DNA of 64,000 nucleotides from Pseudomonas sp. ANT_H4 (GTDB taxonomy: Bacteria; Pseudomonadota; Gammaproteobacteria; Pseudomonadales; Pseudomonadaceae), in the NCBI RefSeq assembly GCF_008369295.1, contig NZ_VOBG01000006.1:62001-126000 (forward strand). The letters run 5' to 3'. The position numbers and the translations under genes are program-made. The notes beneath the pieces are model-generated. The model had not been told where the DNA came from and searched no databases. It worked only from the letters and a program-made list of their open reading frames with translations. Positions within the stretch are counted from its first letter, which is position 1. Every line of letters starts with the position of its first letter. Positions 9,029 to 17,257 of this stretch are shown piece after piece.

Positions 9029-9591
9029 TGGCAGGCAGGTTGATCTATCTCATCGGACCATCGGGTTCGGGCAAGGACAGCCTGCTGGATGCCGCGCGAA
9101 CGCGGTTGGCCGAACGCGGCTGCCGCATCGTGCGCCGCGTCATCACCCGCTCGGCAGAAGCCGTGGGTGAAGCCGCCCAAGGCGTCAGCCCTGAACAGTT
9201 CACTGCCCTTGAAGCCGAGGGCGCGTTTGCCCTCAGTTGGCACGCCAACGGTTTGTCTTACGGCATCCCACGGGAGATCGACGATTGGCTGACGGCGGGG
9301 GAGGACGTGCTGGTCAACGGCTCTCGTGCTCATCTGGCGCAAACCCGGCTACGTTATCCGACGCTGCTGGTGGTGTTGCTGACGGTTGATCAAGCGGTAT
9401 TGCGCCAGCGTTTGCTGGCGCGGGGGCGCGAATCCCTGGCCGACATTGACGAGCGGCTGGCGCGTAATACCCGATTCAGTGAGGGCTTGATCGCTGCACC
9501 GGGGGTGTTCCTGCTCGATAATTCCGGCCAGTTGGACCACACGGTCGAGCGCCTGCTGGGCTGCCTCGACGGACAGCCCGCATGCGCCTGA
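9028..9591 (+). CDS. phnN: Ribose 1,5-bisphosphate phosphokinase PhnN
   Basis: Kinase that makes PRPP from ribose 1,5-bisphosphate and ATP, closing the C-P lyase pathway into nucleotide metabolism. With start at the ATG at 9028 it has 187 residues, the usual size. The P-loop GPSGSGKDS is at residues 10-18 and the guanylate-kinase-like core includes RRVITRSAE and the C-terminal ERLARNTRF. A TTG one codon earlier also overlaps phnM's stop, but the ATG is preferred. Overlaps phnP by ten bases. Confidence 0.93.
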   Translation: MAGRLIYLIGPSGSGKDSLLDAARTRLAERGCRIVRRVITRSAEAVGEAAQGVSPEQFTALEAEGAFALSWHANGLSYGIPREIDDWLTAGEDVLVNGSRAHLAQTRLRYPTLLVVLLTVDQAVLRQRLLARGRESLADIDERLARNTRFSEGLIAAPGVFLLDNSGQLDHTVERLLGCLDGQPACA

Positions 9592-10331
9592 CCCTGCTGG
9601 GCACCGGCGACGCCCGCCAAGTCCCGGTTTATGGCTGCGAATGCGCCGCCTGCGGTCTTGCCGGCAGCGATGAAAGCCTGCGTCGCCGGCCGTGCAGCGC
9701 GCTGATCGAATGCGGTGACCAGCGTTGGCTGATCGACAGCGGTTTGCCCGACCTCACCGAACGCTTCCCGCCACGCAGCTTCAACGGGATTTTCCAGACG
9801 CATTACCATGCCGATCACGCCCAAGGCCTGCTGCATCTGCGCTGGGGCCACGGGCTGGTGATTCCGGTGCATGGGCCGATGGATTCGCAAGGCCTGTCCG
9901 ATCTCTACAAACACCCCGGCATCCTCGATTTCAGCCAGCCGTTTGCCGAATTTGAAGCCCGCCAGTTTGGTGAGCTGACCGTCACCGCGTTGCCGCTGCA
10001 ACACTCCAAACCGACCCTTGGTTATCTGCTTGAAGGGGAAGGCCGCCGCATCGCCTATCTGACCGACACTGTTGGCTTGCCACCCGCCACTAGCGCCTGG
10101 CTACAGCGTGCGCCCCTGGATGTGCTGGTGCTCGACTGCTCCATGCCGCCGCAACCCCTGGCGCCGCGTAATCACAATGATCTGACGCTGGCGTTGCAGT
10201 GCGTTGATGAAGTGGGTGCGCAACTGGGGGTATTGACCCATGTGGGGCATACCCTGGATGCCTGGTTGTTGCAGCATCGAAGTGAGTTGCCGCGCCACGT
10301 GACGGTCGGGTGGGATGGACGGGTGGTTTAG
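9582..10331 (+). CDS. phnP: Phosphoribosyl 1,2-cyclic phosphodiesterase PhnP
   Basis: Metallo-beta-lactamase-fold hydrolase that opens the cyclic phosphate left by PhnJ, giving ribose 1,5-bisphosphate for PhnN. 249 residues. The active-site HxHxDH is H74-Y-H76-A-D78-H79, and the structural zinc cysteines known in E. coli PhnP are present at 19, 21 and 24 (CECAAC). Last gene of the cluster; I see no clear intrinsic terminator after it. PhnO is absent, as in many non-enteric clusters. Confidence 0.95.
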   Translation: MRLTLLGTGDARQVPVYGCECAACGLAGSDESLRRRPCSALIECGDQRWLIDSGLPDLTERFPPRSFNGIFQTHYHADHAQGLLHLRWGHGLVIPVHGPMDSQGLSDLYKHPGILDFSQPFAEFEARQFGELTVTALPLQHSKPTLGYLLEGEGRRIAYLTDTVGLPPATSAWLQRAPLDVLVLDCSMPPQPLAPRNHNDLTLALQCVDEVGAQLGVLTHVGHTLDAWLLQHRSELPRHVTVGWDGRVV

Positions 10332-10508
10332 CCGCACGCCTCAACTCCAAACCTGCCGGCCAACTCCAGTTTTAAATAAATCGTCCCTCCTTTATCAGCG
10401 CCATTTTAACAATCAGTAAAACAGCCGCCAGTCGGTCTGATGATTTCTGTGCTTGAGTAAAGGTAACTCTAGGGTTGCTTTTATTCGGCCGGAAGCAAGG
10501 AGGCTGTG
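10332..10508. other. Gap between phnP and the hicA-like gene
   Basis: 177 bases, visibly richer in A+T than the surrounding genes in its middle (about 10370-10430). It probably holds the promoter of the toxin-antitoxin pair, but I could not pick a convincing -35/-10 pair. The ribosome site AAGGAGG at 10497-10503 is strong. Confidence 0.4.
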
Positions 10509-10697
10509 GTGCAAAGCAGGCTATTGATAAAGGAGTTGCAAGAGGCAGGCTGGGTGCTGGATCGGGTCACGGGCAGTCATCATGTTTTCACCCGCCGCTA
10601 TAGCCCGTACACGATACCGGTGCCCCATCCCAAGAAGGATCTTCCCTTGGGTACCGTCAGGAGTATCAGGAAGCACGCCGGGTTGTTTTCGTTTTAG
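10509..10697 (+). CDS. hicA: HicA-family mRNA interferase toxin
   Basis: Short toxin of a type II toxin-antitoxin pair that cleaves mRNA in the cytoplasm. With the GTG at 10509 as start the product is 62 residues beginning MQSRLLIKELQEAGW, a common HicA opening; the spacing of five bases from AAGGAGG also favours it over the GTG one codon earlier. The double-stranded-RNA-binding-like fold shows the active His in GSHHVF (residues 22-27) and the family pattern TIPVPHPKKDLPLGTVRSIRK. The antitoxin gene follows after 23 bases. Intact, so probably functional. Confidence 0.88.
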   Translation: MQSRLLIKELQEAGWVLDRVTGSHHVFTRRYSPYTIPVPHPKKDLPLGTVRSIRKHAGLFSF

Positions 10698-10720
10698 GTC
10701 GGTTTTTCAGGAGGTTTTTC

Positions 10721-11125
10721 ATGCAATACCCAATCTGTATCGAATGGGGCGACGATCATATCGCCACCGGTATTCAGATCCCCGATATCCCAGGTGCGGT
10801 AACGGCCGGGGACAGTTTTGAAGAGGCTTACAACGCCGCAATTGAAGTGGCGCACATCATGCTGCAAGAGATCGCCGCAGAAGGCCGGGCCATTCCCATG
10901 CCGACGTCGGTTGCCGCGCACCACAGCAATGAGCAATACGCGGGGATGGGCTGGGGGATGCTGGAGTTGGATATCACGCCTTATCTGGGCAAGACCGAAA
11001 AGGTCAACGTGACCTTGCCCGGTTATGTCATCCAGCGCATTGACCGGTATGTGCGTGAGCATAAGGTCAAAAGCCGCTCGTCATTTCTGGCGGATGCGGC
11101 GTTGGAGAAGTTGGTTCGGTTGTAA
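10721..11125 (+). CDS. hicB: HicB-family antitoxin
   Basis: Antitoxin partner of the HicA-like toxin, 134 residues. The N-terminal half is the degenerate RNase-H-like HicB fold (YPICIEWGDDHIATGIQIPDIPG, then GDSFEEAYNAA). The C-terminal part, from about residue 95, has a ribbon-helix-helix DNA-binding pattern (KVNVTLPGYVIQRID, then SRSSFLADAALEKL), so it should repress its own promoter. AGGAGG precedes the ATG. Confidence 0.88.
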   Translation: MQYPICIEWGDDHIATGIQIPDIPGAVTAGDSFEEAYNAAIEVAHIMLQEIAAEGRAIPMPTSVAAHHSNEQYAGMGWGMLELDITPYLGKTEKVNVTLPGYVIQRIDRYVREHKVKSRSSFLADAALEKLVRL

Positions 11126-11129
11126 GGGC

Positions 11130-12326
11130 TTACGCCGCCGCTACAACCCCTTGCCTGGAGGCACTCAAAAACCGCAACAGCGCTACCAGCGGGAACGCAC
11201 TGCCCACCAGCACCACCCCCAGCCAGCCGCCATGTTCATACACGCTGCTGGCAATCGCCGAGCCGAAGGCGCCGCCGATGAAGATGCTGGTCATGTACAG
11301 CGCATTCAGGCGGCTGCGGCTGTTGGCGTCGAGGGCGTAGATGGCGCGTTGGCCGAGGACCATGTTCATCTGCACGCAGAAGTCCAGGACCACACCCGTC
11401 ACCGCCAAGCCAATCACGCTGTAGATCGGGTGTACGAAGGCTGGCAGGAAGCTCAACGCGGCAAACACCATCGCCAGCAGCGAGGCCCGGTGGGTGTGGC
11501 CGGCATCCGCCAGGCGGCCGCTGATGGGGGCGGCGATGGCGCCCAGGGCACCGACCAGGGCGAACAGGGCGATCTGGCTTTGGGTCAGGCCGTGGTTGCG
11601 TGAGAGTTCCAGGGGCACTGCGGTCCAGAACAGGCTGAACGTGGCAAACATGCACCCCTGGTAGAACGCCCGCTGACGTAGCAGCGGTTGCTGGCGCAGC
11701 AAGGTGCCCAGGGAGCGCAGCAACTGGCCATAGCTGGCAGAGTGATCCGGTTGGCGCTTGGGCACGGTCAACAGCAGCACGACGCTGATGGCGGCCATCA
11801 GTGCGGCGGCCACGATGAACATCGCGCGCCAGCCGAAGTGATCGGCCACCACGCTGGACACCGGCCGTGCCAGCAAAATGCCCAACAGCAGGCCGCCCAT
11901 AATGCTACCGACTACCCGGCCACGGGACTCGGCCGGCGCCAGGTGTGCGGCCAATGGAATCAGGATTTGCACCGACACGGAGCTGAAGCCGATCAGCAGC
12001 GACACCAGCAGGAACAGGTTCGGCTGTTCGGTGAACGCCGCGCCCAGCAGGCTGGCAATGGCCACCACGGTGGTGATGATCATCAGCCGGCGGTTTTCCA
12101 GCAGGTCGCCCAGGGGAACCAGAAAGAACAGGCCCAAGGCGTAACCGACTTGGGTCAGGGACACGATCAGGCTGGCCATGGCCGGCGTCAGGCCGATGTC
12201 CGGGGCGATCAGCTCGATGATCGGTTGTGCGTAGTAGATGTTGGCGACGATGGCGCCGCAACAGAACGCAAACAGCATCACCATGCCTCGGGTCATGGTG
12301 TTTGTACTTTGCGAAGTAGCGTTCAT
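11130..12326 (-). CDS. MFS transporter, drug/sugar efflux type
   Basis: Inner-membrane exporter of the major facilitator superfamily, 398 residues with about twelve hydrophobic spans. The loop between helices 2 and 3 reads VPLGDLLENRRLMI, a form of the MFS motif. Early residues GAIVANIYYAQPIIELIAPDIG resemble the AraJ/YdhP-like DHA1 exporters. I place the start at the ATG at 12326; an upstream in-frame ATG at 12374 would add 16 residues without MFS character. Substrate not predictable. It ends five bases after the convergent hicB. Confidence 0.85.
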   Translation of the reverse strand: MNATSQSTNTMTRGMVMLFAFCCGAIVANIYYAQPIIELIAPDIGLTPAMASLIVSLTQVGYALGLFFLVPLGDLLENRRLMIITTVVAIASLLGAAFTEQPNLFLLVSLLIGFSSVSVQILIPLAAHLAPAESRGRVVGSIMGGLLLGILLARPVSSVVADHFGWRAMFIVAAALMAAISVVLLLTVPKRQPDHSASYGQLLRSLGTLLRQQPLLRQRAFYQGCMFATFSLFWTAVPLELSRNHGLTQSQIALFALVGALGAIAAPISGRLADAGHTHRASLLAMVFAALSFLPAFVHPIYSVIGLAVTGVVLDFCVQMNMVLGQRAIYALDANSRSRLNALYMTSIFIGGAFGSAIASSVYEHGGWLGVVLVGSAFPLVALLRFLSASRQGVVAAA

Positions 12327-12470
12327 GGCGTTCTCATAAAAGCGAAGGAAAGTGGCGTGCGAGAATAAAGACAAGGATCAGGCGGGAGTAGGCTGTTTAC
12401 GGTGATAACACTCATGCCGGGTATTAATGACTGAAACGTTAACTTTCGGGCCGAATGTCAATGATACATT

Positions 12471-12716
12471 TAGTTGCAACTGCAAAAACAGGAAGTCGAC
12501 GGCCATGAAGGCCGGACGTTGACCGTCAAATACAAGGGCAGTGAGCAGAAGATCGTCGTGCCGGATGATGTGCCGACCGTCAACCTGGAACCGGGTGATC
12601 GGAGTTTGTTGAAGGCGGGGGTCAAGGTGGTGTTGTTTGCGTCACAGGGGGTAGACGCAACCATTACCGCGCAGGCTGTTTTGGCAGGCAAGGATGGCGT
12701 GACGCCGCCGATGTAA
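12471..12716 (+). pseudogene. C-terminal remnant of a periplasmic hypothetical protein
   Basis: About 80 codons (GRTLTVKYKGSEQKIVVPDD... ending GKDGVTPPM) resemble the last third of a roughly 180-residue secreted pseudomonad protein that has two DUF5666-like beta repeats, as I remember that family. A TAG (12471) stands directly before the open stretch, there is no good ribosome site, no ATG and no signal peptide, and the upstream bases do not encode the missing part. I read it as a truncated leftover. Family identity is from memory, so moderate confidence. Confidence 0.5.
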
Positions 12717-12733
12717 CTGCCTGGCGCAGAAGA

Positions 12734-12765
12734 AGTGTGGGAGCTGGCAAGCCAGCCCCCACACT
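12734..12765. repeat. REP hairpin between the remnant and sbp
   Basis: Inverted repeat with 15-base arms, AGTGTGGGAGCTGGC and its complement with one mismatch, and a two-base loop. This GTGGGAGC type is a common Pseudomonas REP. It lies between converging reading frames and may act as a transcript end for both. Confidence 0.8.
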
Positions 12766-12792
12766 TGTCTGTATTTCTTCAGTTAGAGCGGA

Positions 12793-13794
12793 TTACTGCC
12801 CGGTGTAGATCTGATCAAACACCCCACCATCATTGAAGTGGGTTTTCTGCACATCGCGCCAGTTGCCGAAGGTCTTCTCAACCGACAAAAAGTCGACTTT
12901 CGGGAAGCGGTCGGTGTACTTGGCCAGCACTGCCGGGTCACGTGGACGCAGGTAGTTGTTGGCGGCGATTTCCTGGCCTTCTGGCGACCACAGGTACTTC
13001 AGGTATTCCTCGGCAGCGGCGCGAGTGCCTTTCTTGTCGACGACTTTGTCGACCACCGACACTGGCGGCTCGGCTTCGGCGGAGACGCTTGGGTAGATCA
13101 CTTCGAACTGATCACGGCCGAATTCACGGGCGATCATTTCCGCTTCGTTTTCAAAGGTCACCAGCACGTCGCCGATCTGGTTGGTCATGAAGGTGGTGGT
13201 GGCTGCACGGCCGCCGGTGTCGAGCACTGGCGCTTGTTTGAACAGCTTGCCGACAAAGGCCTTGGCCTTGTTCTCGTCACCGCCGTTTTTCAGCACGTAA
13301 CCCCAGGCCGACAGGTAGGTGTAGCGGCCGTTGCCGGAGGTTTTCGGGTTGGGCACGATCACTTGCACGCCATCCTTGAGCAGGTCCGGCCAATCTTTCA
13401 GGGCCTTGGGGTTGCCCTTGCGCACGATAAACACGGTGGCGGAGGTGAACGGCGCGCTGTTGTTCGGCAGGCGGGTGACCCAGTTGTCCGGCACCAGTTT
13501 GCCGTGGTCTGCGAGGGCGTTGATGTCGGTGGCCATATTCATGGTGATGACGTCAGCCGGCAGGCCGTCGATCACTGAGCGCGCCTGTTTGCTGGAGCCG
13601 CCGAAGGACATCTGCAGGGTAATCTTTTCCTTGTGCTCGGCTTCCCAATGTTTCTGGAAGGCGGCGTTGTAGTCCTTGTAGAAATCGCGCATCACGTCGT
13701 AGGAGACGTTGAGCAGGGTGGTCGGTGCAGCCTGGACGACGCCAGCCAGTGCGAGGCCGGCGGCCAGAAGGGAGGCGCTAACGAGTTTTTTCAC
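12793..13794 (-). CDS. sbp: Sulfate ABC transporter substrate-binding protein
   Basis: Periplasmic sulfate (or thiosulfate) binding protein, 333 residues. The signal peptide ends near VVQA at residues 20-23, followed by the family opening LLNVSYDVMRDFYKDYN and conserved segments GGSSKQARSVIDGLPADVITMN and PSVSAEAEPPVSVVD. No cysTWA permease or ATPase genes are beside it, so it must work with an importer encoded elsewhere. In pseudomonads such genes are usually under CysB control and induced by sulfur limitation; I could not identify the operator in the 106 bases upstream. Confidence 0.93.
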   Translation of the reverse strand: MKKLVSASLLAAGLALAGVVQAAPTTLLNVSYDVMRDFYKDYNAAFQKHWEAEHKEKITLQMSFGGSSKQARSVIDGLPADVITMNMATDINALADHGKLVPDNWVTRLPNNSAPFTSATVFIVRKGNPKALKDWPDLLKDGVQVIVPNPKTSGNGRYTYLSAWGYVLKNGGDENKAKAFVGKLFKQAPVLDTGGRAATTTFMTNQIGDVLVTFENEAEMIAREFGRDQFEVIYPSVSAEAEPPVSVVDKVVDKKGTRAAAEEYLKYLWSPEGQEIAANNYLRPRDPAVLAKYTDRFPKVDFLSVEKTFGNWRDVQKTHFNDGGVFDQIYTGQ

Positions 13795-13900
13795 TGCTCA
13801 TTCCTTGTTGTAGGGTGAAGTCGACTTGTTAAGTAAGGGCAATATGCCAGCGACTATAGCCGGGGCGGCATAGACGCTTAAAGATTAAAAAGAACTTTGC

Positions 13901-14725
13901 TTATTCCATTTTTTTGAAAAGGCTATTGCCGCAGCGTGAGCAAAACGCCGCGTTGGGTTCATGGCTGCTTTTCTTGCACACCGGGCAGTCCTGTTGCAGC
14001 TGTTCGCCGCGCATGGCGTTGGCAAGTTCCGCGGTGAAAATCCCGGTGGGCACGGCGATGATCGAATAACCGGTGATCATTACCAGCGACGAAATCACCT
14101 GGCCCAACGGCGTCTTGGGCACGATGTCGCCAAAGCCCACGGTGGTCAGGGTGACGATCGCCCAATAGATGCCCTTGGGGATGCTGGTAAAACCATGCTC
14201 TGGCCCTTCGATCACGTACATCAAGGTGCCAAATACTGTCACCAGGGTGCAGACGCTGAGCAGAAACACCACGATTTTCTGCTTGCTGCCGCGCAGCGCC
14301 GACATCAGGTAATTGGCTTGCATGAGGTAGGGGCTGAGCTTGAGCACCCGGAAGATGCGCAGCATGCGGATGATGCGGATGATCAGCAGGAACTGGGCGT
14401 CGCTGTAATACAGGGCGAGGATGCCGGGGACGATGGCCAGCAAGTCCACCAGCCCGTAGAGGCTGAAGGCATAGCGCAACGGCTTGGGGGAGCAATACAG
14501 CCGCAACACATACTCGATGGCGAAGATGATGGTGAAGCCCCATTCAATGTAGGCCAGCACGCTCGCGTAGTTTTGGTGCACCTCGTCGATGCTGTCGAGG
14601 ATTATGACCACCAGGCTTGCCAGGATGATCAGCAGCAGGATGCTGTCGAAACGGCGCCCGGCTGCGGTGTCGCTTTGGAAAACCATGACGTAGAGCCGCT
14701 GACGCCAGTTGTTGTTGCTGTCCAT
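13901..14725 (-). CDS. Voltage-gated-type potassium channel with C-terminal zinc ribbon
   Basis: Six-span cation channel of the inner membrane, 274 residues from the ATG at 14725 (an upstream TTG would add six). S1 is about residues 28-45, the voltage-sensor helix S4 carries regularly spaced Arg/Lys at 117-131 (RIIRMLRIFRVLK), and the selectivity filter TTVGFGD is at 194-200. Unusually, the cytoplasmic tail ends in a four-cysteine ribbon, C247-x2-C250 and C262-x2-C265. The gene is 31 bases downstream of the urea transporter gene and 106 upstream of sbp, all on the same strand. Confidence 0.88.
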   Translation of the reverse strand: MDSNNNWRQRLYVMVFQSDTAAGRRFDSILLLIILASLVVIILDSIDEVHQNYASVLAYIEWGFTIIFAIEYVLRLYCSPKPLRYAFSLYGLVDLLAIVPGILALYYSDAQFLLIIRIIRMLRIFRVLKLSPYLMQANYLMSALRGSKQKIVVFLLSVCTLVTVFGTLMYVIEGPEHGFTSIPKGIYWAIVTLTTVGFGDIVPKTPLGQVISSLVMITGYSIIAVPTGIFTAELANAMRGEQLQQDCPVCKKSSHEPNAAFCSRCGNSLFKKME

Positions 14726-14756
14726 GGAGGTCGCCTGAATCAATATTCAGCGAAGC

Positions 14757-15638
14757 CTAGGGGGATTCGAACGGGCTGTCCACGCTGGCCCTTTGTATAA
14801 CCCTGCGACTGGCGTGCACCAGCCAGCAGGCGAGGATAAATGGCGCGGTCAGGGGGGGCAGATTCAGGGCCGCAAAGCCTGGGGTGAGGACGATTGCCAG
14901 GAGGATACCCATCAGTGGCAGCCAGGGTTGGCGACGCTGCTGGCTCAATGCTAAAGCCGCTAGCGCCGGGTTATAGCTGTGCAGGCCAAGCAGGGCGCTG
15001 GCGGATTCGTCCAGCAACAGGGCGAGTACCACGCCAGCGCTGGCGCCGATCAATGCCCACAGCGCGACGCGACGATTGGCGAGCAATAGACCGAGCAGGA
15101 TTAACAGACCAGCCAGGGGTTGATCCAGCAGGATAATTTGCGCAAGTCCTGTAAACGGTGCACTGAGCAATGCCCAAGTGTCGGGTTCACTCCATGCAAC
15201 AGTCGTTGGCGCAGTAGTGCCTAGCAACAGCCAGCCCAGCCCAACAAAGGGTGCGGTGTAGGCCGGCAGGTCATCGGGATTCGCCGCGCGCTTGAGCCAT
15301 TGCCGGGTGAGGATCGCACTGAGGCCGCCACAGGCCAGAATCAACGGCGGCAACAGGGCTGACCAGACGAAATGCTGGCTGATCAGTAAACCCAGCAGCA
15401 CGCCGTTATAGCTGTAGAGTCCGGCTTGGCGTTCGGCCTTGGGATAGCCCCGGCGCTGGGCCGTCAGCAGGCCCGCGACACCGCCCAGCAACGCGCCGCC
15501 GAGTAGGCTCGGGGCGCCCGACAGGATCGCCAGCAGGCACAGCAAGCCACATAGAGGATGGCGCTGGAGGAAGATTTGGCTGAAGCCGTTGAGCAGGGCT
15601 TCGGCCCAGTCGGGGCAGTGTTGAGGATGGTTGGACAT
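14757..15638 (-). CDS. Urea transporter (UT family)
   Basis: Membrane channel-like protein for urea, 293 residues from the ATG at 15638 (MSNHPQHCPDWAEALLNGF). It is hydrophobic throughout and shows the internal duplication of the UT family: YSYNGVLLGL in the first half and HSYNPALAALAL in the second. No urease genes are in the window. It sits upstream of the potassium channel gene and downstream of a REPIN, so it is not part of the pykF operon. Confidence 0.85.
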   Translation of the reverse strand: MSNHPQHCPDWAEALLNGFSQIFLQRHPLCGLLCLLAILSGAPSLLGGALLGGVAGLLTAQRRGYPKAERQAGLYSYNGVLLGLLISQHFVWSALLPPLILACGGLSAILTRQWLKRAANPDDLPAYTAPFVGLGWLLLGTTAPTTVAWSEPDTWALLSAPFTGLAQIILLDQPLAGLLILLGLLLANRRVALWALIGASAGVVLALLLDESASALLGLHSYNPALAALALSQQRRQPWLPLMGILLAIVLTPGFAALNLPPLTAPFILACWLVHASRRVIQRASVDSPFESP

Positions 15639-15668
15639 CAGTATTAATCTGGAAAAGGGTGCTGAACC

Positions 15669-15818
15669 TGTGGCGAGCGGGCTTATTGTGGCGAGCGGGC
15701 TTGCCCGCGTTGGGTTGCGTAGCAACCCCAAAGAATTCGCTGGGTTCTTTCAGGCAGAACTCAGTGTCAGGTTCTTGGGCCGCTGCGCACCCCAGCGCGG
15801 GCAAGCCCGCTCGCCACA
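15669..15818. repeat. REPIN (inverted REP pair) between pykF and the urea transporter
   Basis: TGTGGCGAGCGGGCTTGCCCGCG at 15687-15709 is repeated in inverted orientation at 15796-15818, with an 86-base spacer carrying a further small hairpin (GGGTTGCGTAGCAACCC). A truncated third copy (15669-15685) precedes the left arm in direct orientation. This organisation is the REPIN unit described in P. fluorescens, mobilised in trans by RAYT transposases (none seen here). Confidence 0.85.
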
Positions 15819-15841
15819 GGGAAAGCCTCTCCACAGGGTGA

Positions 15842-17257
15842 TTAGATCAACGTCTCTATACGCAGCGAGTTGGTCGACCCCGGCTGCCCAAACGGCACCC
15901 CCGCGGTAATCACCAACGTATCCCCACGCTTCGCCATCCCTTGTGCCTGGGCAATCTCCAGTGCCGTGGAACACACCTCATCCACCTGCCGCAGCCGATC
16001 GTTGACCACCGAATGCACGCCCCAGGCCAGGCTCAAGCGCCGCGCCGTTGACAGGTTTGGTGTCAGGTTGAGGATGGGTACCGATGGCCGCTCCCGAGCC
16101 GCCCGCAGGCTGGAGGTGCCGGACTCGCTGTAGTTCACCAGCACCGCCACCGGCAGGATGCTGCTGATACGGCGGATCGCGCAGCTGATGGCGTCCGATA
16201 CCGTGGCGTCGGCCTTGGGCCGGCTGACGTCCAGTTGCGTCTGGTAATCCGGGCCGTTTTCCACCTGGCGGATGATCTTGCTCATCATCTGCACCGCTTC
16301 CAGCGGGTATTCACCGGAGGCGGTTTCTGCCGACAACATCACCGCATCAGCGCCCTCGGCCACGGCGTTGGCCACGTCGGTGACTTCGGCGCGGGTCGGC
16401 GCTGGTGAGAAACGCATGGATTCGAGCATCTGCGTGGCCACCACCACGGGCTTACCCAGTTGGCGGCAGGTGGTGATGATGTCTTTCTGGATCTGCGGCA
16501 CACTCTCAGCCGGCACCTCCACCCCCAGATCCCCTCTGGCGACCATGATCGCGTCGCTCAGTTCGGCGATTTCCTGCAAGCGCTGCACTGCCGAGGGCTT
16601 CTCGATCTTGGCCATCAGGAAGGCCTTGTCGCCGATCAGTTCACGGGCTTCGCGGATGTCTTCCGGACGCTGCACAAAGGACAGCGCCACCCAGTCCACC
16701 CCCAACTCCAGGCCGAAGCTCAAGTCGCGGCGGTCCTTGGCGGTCAGCGGGCTCAGTTCCAGCAAGGCTTGTGGCACGTTCACGCCTTTGCGGTCCGACA
16801 GTTCGCCACCGTTGAGCACGGTGGTGTCGATGGCATCGGCGTACTTGGTGATCACCCGTAAACGCAGCTTGCCGTCATCCAGCAACAGGTCCATGCCGGG
16901 CTCCAGGGCCGCGATGATTTCCGGGTGGGGCAGGTTGACCCGACGTTGATCGCCGGGAGTACTGTCCAGATCAAGGCGCAGGGCCTGGCCACGAATCAAC
17001 TGCACCTTGCCCTCGGCAAAACGCCCGACTCGCAGCTTCGGTCCTTGCAGGTCCATGAGGATGCCGAGGGGATAGTTGAGTTGTTTCTCCACCTCGCGAA
17101 TCCACTGGTAGCGCAGGGCATGATCGGCGTGATCGCCGTGGCTGAAGTTCAGGCGAAAGATGTTGACCCCAGCTTCCACCAACTCGCGGATGTCATCGAT
17201 GCCGTGGGTAGCCGGCCCCAGGGTGGCGAGGATTTTGACCTTCTTGTCAGGCGTCAT
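15842..17257 (-). CDS. pykF: Pyruvate kinase
   Basis: Makes pyruvate and ATP from phosphoenolpyruvate and ADP. 471 residues from the ATG at 17257 (MTPDKKVKILATLGPATHG). Active-site segments are present: RLNFSHGDH near the N-terminus, AKIEKPSAVQ (active Lys) and VARGDLGVEVPAE (metal and substrate). The start overlaps the end of ttuD, so it is the last gene of the gcl operon, matching the pykF locus of P. putida and P. aeruginosa; the second paralogue pykA lies elsewhere in those genomes. This links glyoxylate assimilation to lower glycolysis. Confidence 0.93.
   Translation of the reverse strand: MTPDKKVKILATLGPATHGIDDIRELVEAGVNIFRLNFSHGDHADHALRYQWIREVEKQLNYPLGILMDLQGPKLRVGRFAEGKVQLIRGQALRLDLDSTPGDQRRVNLPHPEIIAALEPGMDLLLDDGKLRLRVITKYADAIDTTVLNGGELSDRKGVNVPQALLELSPLTAKDRRDLSFGLELGVDWVALSFVQRPEDIREARELIGDKAFLMAKIEKPSAVQRLQEIAELSDAIMVARGDLGVEVPAESVPQIQKDIITTCRQLGKPVVVATQMLESMRFSPAPTRAEVTDVANAVAEGADAVMLSAETASGEYPLEAVQMMSKIIRQVENGPDYQTQLDVSRPKADATVSDAISCAIRRISSILPVAVLVNYSESGTSSLRAARERPSVPILNLTPNLSTARRLSLAWGVHSVVNDRLRQVDEVCSTALEIAQAQGMAKRGDTLVITAGVPFGQPGSTNSLRIETLI

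Noticed and set aside
15638-15731. Longer start for the urea transporter (from 15731)
   Set aside because: The extra 31 residues are translated from the REPIN repeat and do not look like protein; the ATG at 15638 fits the family.
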